DNA from: RGIG8244 sp045592785
GTDB lineage: Bacteria > Verrucomicrobiota > Lentisphaeria > Victivallales > UBA1829
Reading direction: 5' to 3'
DNA length: 64,000 nt
Assembly: GCA_045592785.1 (NCBI GenBank)
Contig: JAZNVL010000055.1
Coordinates: 10,770-74,769, forward strand
Shown: positions 58,347 through 64,000 of the stretch, piece after piece
How the letters are laid out: every line of letters starts with the position of its first letter
Position numbering within the stretch: the stretch's first letter is position 1
Notes under the pieces: model-generated
What the model was told of the DNA's origin: nothing
Database searches by the model: none
Seen by the model: only the letters and a program-made list of their open reading frames with translations
Made by a program: the position numbers and the translations under genes

Positions 58347-59129
58347 ATGTCAAGCAGTGAGAATCTCATCTCAAAAGCGATCGTCCGCACGTTCAGTGCA
58401 AAACTCGAAGAATCCCTGATCCTGGATGTGGCATTGGTCGGTGCCGGCCCCTCCGCACTCGTCGCCGCCCGCGATATGGCAAAAGCCGGACTCCGCGTTG
58501 CCATTTTTGAACGGAAACTTGCACCCGGTGGCGGGACCTGGGGCGGCGGGATGCTGTTCAATGAAGTCGTGGTTCAGGATTCCGCACTTCATATTCTGGA
58601 TTCCTTCGGTATCGATCACAAACCCGTTCCCGATGCAGAGGGATATCATACCCTGGATTCCGTGCAGATGGCAAGCGCGCTGATCTATGGTGCCGTCTCC
58701 GCCGGTGCAAAGATCTTCAACGCCGTCAGCGTGGAAGATATCGTTTTCAAGAACGGGAAAGTCAATGGTCTGGTCATCAACTGGACCCCGGTGGAACGGC
58801 TCGGGATGCACGTGGATCCTCTCACCGTTATTTCCGAAGTCGTGGTGGATGGCACCGGACACCCCAGCGAGATCATCAAACTCGCCACTGAAAAGGCTCA
58901 TATCTCTCTGGATACGGAAACCGGCAAGATCCTGGGCGAACGTCCCATGTGGGTGGATAGCGGCGAAGCCTCCACCGTCACCAACACCCGGGAATATTAT
59001 CCGGGGCTTTTCGCCTGCGGCATGAGTGCCAACAACACAGCAGGCGGATATCGGATGGGCCCGGTCTTCGGCGGTATGCTGCTCTCCGGCGAAAAAGTGG
59101 CAAAACTGGTAGTCGACAAACTGAAATGA
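58347..59129 (+). CDS. thi4: THI4-family thiamine thiazole synthase, probably sulfide-dependent
   Basis: About 260 residues. The dinucleotide-binding motif is DVALVGAGPSALVAARDMAKAG followed by FERKLAPGGGTWGGGM; the family's C-terminal GxSANNTAGGYRMGPVFGGML is present. THI4 builds the thiazole ring of thiamine from NAD and glycine. In yeast a Cys of the enzyme donates the sulfur and is destroyed. I see no Cys around the corresponding VVDGTGHPSE region, and the only Cys lies in FACGM, so this version probably uses free sulfide as archaeal and some bacterial enzymes do. It is controlled by the TPP riboswitch upstream. Confidence 0.92.
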   Translation: MSSSENLISKAIVRTFSAKLEESLILDVALVGAGPSALVAARDMAKAGLRVAIFERKLAPGGGTWGGGMLFNEVVVQDSALHILDSFGIDHKPVPDAEGYHTLDSVQMASALIYGAVSAGAKIFNAVSVEDIVFKNGKVNGLVINWTPVERLGMHVDPLTVISEVVVDGTGHPSEIIKLATEKAHISLDTETGKILGERPMWVDSGEASTVTNTREYYPGLFACGMSANNTAGGYRMGPVFGGMLLSGEKVAKLVVDKLK

Positions 59130-59151
59130 TCGTTTGACACCCAAAGAAAAA

Positions 59152-59187
59152 CCCCGGCATCGTTCACCGATCGCCGGGGTCATTTTT
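59152..59187. terminator. Bidirectional intrinsic terminator between THI4 and the LolA-like gene
   Basis: CCCCGGC (59152-59158) pairs with GCCGGGG (59173-59179), 7 base pairs plus an inner ATCG/CGAT stem; TTTTTT follows on the plus strand and an A-run precedes it on the other. Confidence 0.88.
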
Positions 59188-60041
59188 TATTTCAGAGTGG
59201 GTTCACCATTCAGATTGATCTCGAACCGTTTCGGCAATTCAAAATCAGAGGCGGGAATATTCGGATTGATGACAAATTCCGTAATAAAACTGAAATCGGT
59301 CCCCTGGGACGTGGAAACGCTGGTGACACGGGGCATCAGTACATCCCCGTACCAGGTATATTCCTGCGGGACAGAGATATACATGGACTGGGAACCATCG
59401 CCCAGATACTTGATCGTTTCCACTTTCAACGTGAGAAATGTTTTGGCATCCACATAAACCACATAGGGCGGAATCTCATCATCATGCGCCTGACAGATCA
59501 GACGGTAACAGGTCTTCTCTTCTTCAAAAACTTTATCCACCGATACGGTCTTGAACACATCAAGATATGTCTTCTGCGGATTCATCAGCCCGATCATCGT
59601 CCGGAACATGTTGAGTTCCAGTCCTTCATTGAGCTTTTTTGATTTCAGACTGTGAGGATCCACAGACCAGACGGAACCGCCGCGGCAGATATTGATCTGG
59701 AACGGCTTGTTATTGCGGATATGTGTCCAACGGATCATATCCGGCTCACAGAATTTGATTTCCGTAACATATTCCTGGGATGTCCGGCGGTTTTCCACCT
59801 GTTTTTCAGAAATCGCCTTCTGCTTGAGGATGTAGCGGTCCGCATTCATGAACTGTTTTTTCGGATCGTTGGCGCGCTGCATGGCATCGATGATCTGTTT
59901 GACACTCAAATCAGAGGGATGGGAAAAATCATCATCGTTCAAACGAAGCATGGCGAGCTGTTCTTCCCGCGTATAAAATTCGCACGCCACCAGATGCGCA
60001 AGCATCAGTACAGCCGTAAAAAGCAGAAAAAATCGTTTCAT
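59187..60041 (-). CDS. LolA/LolB-fold-like lipoprotein
   Basis: About 284 residues; the ATG at 60041 has GAGGA 8 nt upstream. The leader MKRFFLLFTAVLMLAHLVAC ends in a lipobox (LVAC), so the product should be lipid-anchored. The beta-rich body (ICRGGSVWSVDPHSLKSKKL, then TYLDVFKTVSVDKVFEEEKTCYRLIC, then VVYVDAKTFLTLKVETI) resembles LolA-type outer-membrane lipoprotein-sorting proteins, which bind acyl chains in a half barrel. Whether it carries lipoproteins, or is a relative with another ligand, cannot be told. Confidence 0.75.
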   Translation of the reverse strand: MKRFFLLFTAVLMLAHLVACEFYTREEQLAMLRLNDDDFSHPSDLSVKQIIDAMQRANDPKKQFMNADRYILKQKAISEKQVENRRTSQEYVTEIKFCEPDMIRWTHIRNNKPFQINICRGGSVWSVDPHSLKSKKLNEGLELNMFRTMIGLMNPQKTYLDVFKTVSVDKVFEEEKTCYRLICQAHDDEIPPYVVYVDAKTFLTLKVETIKYLGDGSQSMYISVPQEYTWYGDVLMPRVTSVSTSQGTDFSFITEFVINPNIPASDFELPKRFEINLNGEPTLK

Positions 60042-60165
60042 ATTATCAATCCTCAATCGTTAGGTTCAACGCCCTAATATAGCACGCTTCACGCGCATTA
60101 CCATTCACAAAATCACTTTTTTTGAATTTTTTCCTCTTTTCATTCATTCTTTTTCATTTCACAGG

Positions 60166-60193
60166 TTGAAATCCAGGATTTTTCGTCTATATT
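60166..60193 (+). promoter_or_regulatory. Sigma70-type promoter for the 60235 gene and folD
   Basis: TTGAAA (60166-60171), a 16-base spacer and TATATT (60188-60193), 41 bases before the ATG at 60235. Confidence 0.68.
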
Positions 60194-60234
60194 TACGCAT
60201 GGTATTAATCTCTTAACTTTTCAAGGTGTCTATT

Positions 60235-60666
60235 ATGATGATCGCAAGATTCTTGACTGCCGGCGTAATGCTCTTCGCTGTCAGTTTATCTGCCGCCGAA
60301 AAACAACAGCCCGCAGCTCCTGCAAAGCCCGCAGCTCCTGCAAAGCCCGTTCCCCCTCCATACAAGCCCGTTTTCCGTACCAATCTGAACCCGGTCTTAT
60401 TTGAAGATCAGGTTCAGGCCTCTGAACTCATCAAACAACGGGAAGCACTGATCCAGAAACTCATTGCGGAACGTCAGCGTATTCTGCAAACGGATCAACA
60501 GGCGAAACGGCTTCATGCGGAGATCATGGCGAACTATAAAAAACTGGCTGTCATCATGGAAAACAAACGCGCGATCCGCGATCTGGATCGGGAACTGCGC
60601 CTTCTGGACTCCAAAATCGAAAAACTTCCCCTGAAAAAAACACCGGCGGCTCCCGCCAAAAAATAA
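60235..60666 (+). CDS. Small exported coiled-coil protein
   Basis: About 143 residues. The ATG at 60235 (AAGGTG 6 nt upstream) starts a signal peptide (MMIARFLTAGVMLFAVSLSAAE). A Pro/Ala/Lys spacer with two APAKP repeats precedes a coiled coil (LIKQREALIQKLIAERQRI to LRLLDSKIEKL) and an Ala/Pro/Lys tail. It is probably periplasmic. No family recognised. folD follows after 14 bases. Confidence 0.72.
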   Translation: MMIARFLTAGVMLFAVSLSAAEKQQPAAPAKPAAPAKPVPPPYKPVFRTNLNPVLFEDQVQASELIKQREALIQKLIAERQRILQTDQQAKRLHAEIMANYKKLAVIMENKRAIRDLDRELRLLDSKIEKLPLKKTPAAPAKK

Positions 60667-60680
60667 GGACACGCTATTTT

Positions 60681-61571
60681 ATGTCTGCTATTCGTATCGA
60701 TGGAAATCTCATCTCCCGGGATGTCAACGCCGAAACCGCCGCTGAAGTGGAAAAACTCACACAGCAGTACGGTGTCAGACCCGGCCTCGCCGTCATCCTC
60801 GTCGGGGAAAATCCCGCCTCCCAGGTCTATGTCTCACGCAAAGTCAAAATGTGTGAAGAACTCAATATCAATTCCCGGAAGATCCTCCTGCCGGAAACAA
60901 CGTCACAGGATGAACTCATGAAGGTCATCGACGACCTCAATCAGGATCCCGAGATCCACGGCATCCTCGTGCAGTCTCCCGTCCCGAAACAAATCTCCGA
61001 ACAGGCCGTCGTCAATGCCATCAGCCCCATGAAGGATGTGGACTGTTTCCACCCCGCCAACGTGGGAAAAGTTTTCCTCGGTGATCTCTCCGGTTTCCTC
61101 CCCTGTACCCCGTGGGGCGTTTCCGTCCTCCTGGAAAAAAGCGGGATCTCCACCGCCGGAAAACACGTCATCGTCCTGGGCAGAAGCACCATCGTGGGAC
61201 GTCCCATGGCTGCCCTGTTGCTGGCAAAAGGTCCCAACGGCGATGCAACCGTTACAGTCTGTCATTCCCGTACGCCGGATCTGCCTTCCTTCACCCGGCA
61301 GGCGGATATCGTGATCGCCGCGCTGGGCATCCCCCAATTCCTCAAAGCCGATATGGTCCGGGAAGGTGCTGTTGTGATCGACGTGGGTATCAACCGGATC
61401 CCCTGCGCGGGGACAAAAACCGGATTCAAACTGGTTGGCGACACCGATTATGATGCGCTGGTGGAAAAAGTTTCCGCCATTACTCCTGTACCCGGCGGCG
61501 TCGGTCCCATGACCATCGCCATGTTGATGAAAAATACACTGCGGGCTTACCGCTTCGCCATGGAGAAATGA
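60681..61571 (+). CDS. folD: Bifunctional methylenetetrahydrofolate dehydrogenase/cyclohydrolase
   Basis: A 296-residue protein that interconverts methylene- and formyl-tetrahydrofolate. Signature motifs: LAVILVGENPASQVYVSRK (the catalytic Lys in YVxxK), GILVQSPVPKQI, PCTPWGVSVLLE, VIVLGRSTIVGRPMAALL (NADP site) and TPVPGGVGPMTIAMLMKNT. Cytoplasmic, dimeric. Length is normal. It overlaps the following creatininase-family gene at its stop codon. Confidence 0.96.
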   Translation: MSAIRIDGNLISRDVNAETAAEVEKLTQQYGVRPGLAVILVGENPASQVYVSRKVKMCEELNINSRKILLPETTSQDELMKVIDDLNQDPEIHGILVQSPVPKQISEQAVVNAISPMKDVDCFHPANVGKVFLGDLSGFLPCTPWGVSVLLEKSGISTAGKHVIVLGRSTIVGRPMAALLLAKGPNGDATVTVCHSRTPDLPSFTRQADIVIAALGIPQFLKADMVREGAVVIDVGINRIPCAGTKTGFKLVGDTDYDALVEKVSAITPVPGGVGPMTIAMLMKNTLRAYRFAMEK

Positions 61572-61573
61572 TC

Positions 61574-62365
61574 ATGCAATGGGAACACCTTACCACCACT
61601 GAATTCGTAGAAGCACGGGAAAAAGCACAGGGCGTCTGCATCCTGCCCATCGGTGTCATTGAAAAACACGGGGAAACACTTCCCCTGGGACAGGACAGCA
61701 TTTTTGCCCATGACATTGCGGTACTGGCGGCGAAAGAAGAACCTGCCGTCGTTTTCCCCATGTATTATTTCGGCATGATCTGTGAAGCCCGGCATCAGGC
61801 GGGGACCATTGCCATCCCGCCGGAACTCCAACTCCAGCTTCTGGAAGCCACACTGGATGAGATCGGCAGAAACGGGTTCAAAAAGATCCTGATCGTCAAC
61901 GGACACGGCGGAAACGGTCCTCTCCTCGGCATGATCGGAAAAACCATGCTCGCCAGAGAAAAACCGTATTCCATCTATACCTTCTTCCCCTTCAAACGCT
62001 ATCCCGTTCTCACCGCACAAACCGATGGGCACGGCGGCGAACAGGAAATCAGCCAGATGCTTTATTTCCATCCGGAACTGGTCAAAAATGACGGCATCCC
62101 CGCCGGATACGGACTCAATATGCCCCGTCTGGAAGCCGTGGAAAAACTGGGAGCCTCAACGCCCATGGACTGGTATGCGTATCATCCCGGACACCTGGCG
62201 GCGGATCAAACGCCCGGCACCGTGGAGAAGGGGGAAGTGATCGTGCAGAAGGAAAAAGACCGTATCGTTGCGCTCCTGCGTGAGATCAAACAGAACGACA
62301 CGGCAGAAGAACTTTATCGTGAGTTCCACGCGAGAGCCAGAGACCCCAAAGCCTACGACATCTGA
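61574..62365 (+). CDS. Creatininase/creatinine amidohydrolase-family metalloenzyme
   Basis: About 263 residues; the ATG at 61574 has GGAG 8 nt upstream, better than the ATG at 61568. Metal-binding motifs of the family are present: GVIEKHGETLPLGQD (Glu, His, Asp ligands), ILIVNGHGGNGPLL and TDGHGGEQEIS. Relatives hydrolyse cyclic amides (creatinine, the F420 precursor FAPy, 3-dehydro sugars' amides) with Zn or Mn. Substrate cannot be predicted. It is coupled to folD, which may hint at a folate or one-carbon-linked role. Confidence 0.88.
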   Translation: MQWEHLTTTEFVEAREKAQGVCILPIGVIEKHGETLPLGQDSIFAHDIAVLAAKEEPAVVFPMYYFGMICEARHQAGTIAIPPELQLQLLEATLDEIGRNGFKKILIVNGHGGNGPLLGMIGKTMLAREKPYSIYTFFPFKRYPVLTAQTDGHGGEQEISQMLYFHPELVKNDGIPAGYGLNMPRLEAVEKLGASTPMDWYAYHPGHLAADQTPGTVEKGEVIVQKEKDRIVALLREIKQNDTAEELYREFHARARDPKAYDI

Positions 62366-62393
62366 TCACTTTGCAAACATTGGGATCCGAACG

Positions 62394-62973
62394 ATGAACA
62401 ATGAAATACGTCAAAGGAATTACTTGTACGATTCAATCCGGCAAGTCTTGGAGTCTGCTCGGAACAACACTTACAGAGCGGTTAATTTTGCCATGGTTCA
62501 AGCTTATTGGCAAATCGGACGCTTAATCGCAGAAGACGAACAAAATGGCGAACATCGTGCTGAATATGGGAAAAAAGTTCTGGCGGAATTGGCAGAACGT
62601 CTTACTCGCGATTTCGGGAAAGGATTTGACGCCCGCGAATTGAGAAAAATGCGTCAGTTTTACTTTTCGTTTCCAAAATGGGACGCACTGCGTCCCGAAT
62701 TAAGTTGGACCCATTACCGTCTGCTGCTTCGCGTCGAAAATCCCGAAGCACGCAATACGTCTTTATGAAGAACAGTACCGTAAAGATGATGACAACCCAA
62801 CGCTGGGAATTGTATTGTGCTCCAATCGCAATGAAGCGATTGTCAAATATTCCGTACTAAATGAAAGCAAACAGCTTTTTGCTTCCAAATACCTGCTCTA
62901 TCTTCCCAGTGAAGATGAACTGAAAAAGAAAATAGAGCAGGAACGAAAAATCCTGGATGCAAAAAAAACGTAA
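62394..62973 (+). pseudogene. Decayed DUF1016/YhcG-type PDDEXK nuclease gene
   Basis: The first frame (62394-62768, 124 codons) encodes the DUF1016 N-terminal domain (RNYLYDSIRQVLESARNN, then FAMVQAYWQIGRLIAEDEQ, then LSWTHYRLLLRVENPEAR). It then stops. A second frame (62752-62973) continues with the family's C-terminal end (DDNPTLGIVLCSNRNEAIVKYS, then FASKYLLYLPSEDELKKKI). The catalytic PDDEXK middle of about 130 residues is missing. The A/T-rich composition differs from its neighbours, consistent with acquisition, internal deletion and decay. Confidence 0.85.
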
Positions 62974-62983
62974 ATCGTCTGAT

Positions 62984-63838
62984 TTATTTCAGATCGATCC
63001 ACTTGCCCGGCGTTTTCAATGCCTGCAGGGAAACCCCCAGAATACGGGCGATCTCCAGCGTTTCCGCTTTCGGAACCGGGGAAACTCCCGTATCAAAGAA
63101 AGTCATCATATCCGCAATGAGATTTTCAAACATGTTGCTGCAGTCCGGAACAAAAACACTCTTTTCCGCATCGCTGATCCGCGCCGTGAACGGCATGTCA
63201 CAATGCCAGGATGCCGTGGCTGTACGCCCGTCACCGTAACCGATCGCAAGATGTTTCACCGGACCATCCGCAAGCTGCATGACGCGTTCCGCGCCGGTCC
63301 CCAGGGTGGAAACGATCATTTCCAGCTGATGGATCCCGTATTCATCGAAACTGCGGCCGCCGCCGGTGGTGGAAACAGAAAGCGCATTGCCTGCGGCAAA
63401 TTTTTCCTTCCGGATGTTCCGCAATTCATCACCGTAACGCAATGCAGAAGATGACATCAGCGGCGTATGATATTCTTCCGCCAGCGCGAAAATGCGTTCT
63501 GCGGTTTCCCCATCCGGCGCAAAAGGTTTGTCAATATAAACGGGTTTGCCACTGCGGAGCGGGATCTGTGCCAAACGTTCGTGTACTTCCGGGTTGGCGG
63601 GCGCGAGAATACAAATGGCATCGGATTTTTCCACCACTTCTTCAATGGACCCGGCGGGGCACATCTCGAAAGCCTGACACCATTCGGTCAAAGACTTCAA
63701 ACCATCGCGCTGTTCTGCCTGCCAGGCATATCCCAGTTCGAACTTTTCCGATCCGGGCTGACTGCGGAACCATGCGGGATAATTGTTTGCGTGCCATTCA
63801 TCAATAAAAAGATCAACAAAACCGATTTTCTTTTTCAT
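62984..63838 (-). CDS. Gfo/Idh/MocA-family oxidoreductase (second copy, divergent)
   Basis: A 284-residue protein with a loose N-terminal Rossmann segment (KKKIGFVDLFIDEWHANNYP) and the family signature in the form PVYIDKPFAPDG (Lys in DKP instead of the common EKP), followed by a shortened substrate domain. The FVDLFIDEWHA start is unusual compared with GxGxxG. Function is likely sugar oxidation or a non-catalytic relative. GAAAGGA precedes the ATG. A palindromic element lies 29-50 bases upstream. Confidence 0.8.
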   Translation of the reverse strand: MKKKIGFVDLFIDEWHANNYPAWFRSQPGSEKFELGYAWQAEQRDGLKSLTEWCQAFEMCPAGSIEEVVEKSDAICILAPANPEVHERLAQIPLRSGKPVYIDKPFAPDGETAERIFALAEEYHTPLMSSSALRYGDELRNIRKEKFAAGNALSVSTTGGGRSFDEYGIHQLEMIVSTLGTGAERVMQLADGPVKHLAIGYGDGRTATASWHCDMPFTARISDAEKSVFVPDCSNMFENLIADMMTFFDTGVSPVPKAETLEIARILGVSLQALKTPGKWIDLK

Positions 63839-63860
63839 AAAACAAATCCTTTCGTATGGT

Positions 63861-63898
63861 TAGTTAATGTCAAAACCATTTGACATTTTTTAGTTAAA
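63861..63898. promoter_or_regulatory. Palindrome flanked by direct repeats, probable operator of the 62984 gene
   Basis: AATGTCAAA (63867-63875), ACCA, TTTGACATT (63880-63888): a 9-base perfect inverted repeat with a 4-base spacer. Copies of TTAGTTAA flank it (63861-63868 and 63891-63898). Such a symmetric site just before a sugar-oxidoreductase gene suggests binding of a dimeric repressor, perhaps of LacI or GntR type. The remaining bases to 64000 are A/T-rich with nothing else seen. Confidence 0.55.
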
Positions 63899-64000
63899 TA
63901 GTTCTAAAAATCAACATTTTATCAAAAAATATTGATTTTTCCTTATATTTTTGTTGAAAAAAGGGTAACAAAAGAGTCTCTTAATTGAAGGTTATCCTGT

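Noticed and set aside
62394..62768. A functional short DUF1016 protein
   Set aside because: It has only the N-terminal domain, and matching C-terminal sequence follows in another frame, showing a deleted gene.
1..64000. tRNA or rRNA genes
   Set aside because: Intergenic regions were read on both strands; no cloverleaf with the GTTCGA-type arm or rRNA signature was recognised. A covariance-model scan would be decisive.

Overview
The window reads as a chromosomal segment of a Gram-negative bacterium of the PVC superphylum, most likely Lentisphaerota (Victivallales-like). The case rests on four things: pseudopilins with the FTLIELLVVIAIIA signature; a 704-residue Chlamydia-style GreA; an operon matching, gene for gene, the Akkermansia Amuc_1102-to-1098 pilus-like locus; and a complete type II secretion operon. 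The phylum is an inference; no rRNA is present. Coding density is high and no gap between genes exceeds 300 bases. Recognisable promoters are sigma70-like, usually TTGAAA-16/17-TATATT or TATAGT.

Layout. 1-267: 5' part of an SGNH/GDSL hydrolase gene. 380-13997 (minus strand): a long operon that starts with an ECF sigma factor and its zinc anti-sigma partner, continues with two exported basic coiled-coil proteins, and then encodes a type II secretion system in the order L, M, C, D, E, F, G, H, I, J, K. 14055-16596 (minus): Nudix hydrolase, flotillin and NfeD-like protein. 16813-22372 (plus): long GreA, a metallophosphoesterase and an SNF2 helicase. 22375-30671: Mrp ATPase, an acyltransferase/YkgJ fusion, ProB, MiaB, an MFS transporter, an FNT channel and a Gfo/Idh/MocA oxidoreductase. 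30751-43155 (minus): a pilus-like operon with an Amuc_1102-like protein, a PilM-PilN fusion, Amuc_1100-like and Amuc_1099-like proteins, two tandem secretins and a DegT aminotransferase. 43335-43751: SecG. 43881-47218 (minus): a five-gene phage Mu-like packaging cassette (equivalents of genes 25-26-27-28 plus one unknown) with no portal, capsid or tail genes.

47449-57676 (plus): GAF-SpoIIE phosphatase, small lipoprotein, HldD epimerase, processive-type glycosyltransferase, a pseudopilin-like protein, a secreted clan GH-A glycosidase and a PA14-like secreted protein. The last three form a coupled secretion/carbohydrate cassette. 57692-64000: a C_GCAxxG_C_C protein; a TPP riboswitch controlling a THI4-type thiazole synthase, with a visible Shine-Dalgarno sequestering switch; a LolA-like lipoprotein; a small exported helical protein; FolD; a creatininase-family amidase; a decayed DUF1016 nuclease gene; and a second Gfo/Idh/MocA oxidoreductase with a palindromic operator candidate upstream.

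Together the window describes an organism heavily invested in envelope machines (T2SS, an Akkermansia-type pilus-like complex, Sec, flotillin) that probably export carbohydrate-active enzymes. The two most unusual items are the Amuc-like operon with duplicated secretins and the isolated Mu-like terminase module.
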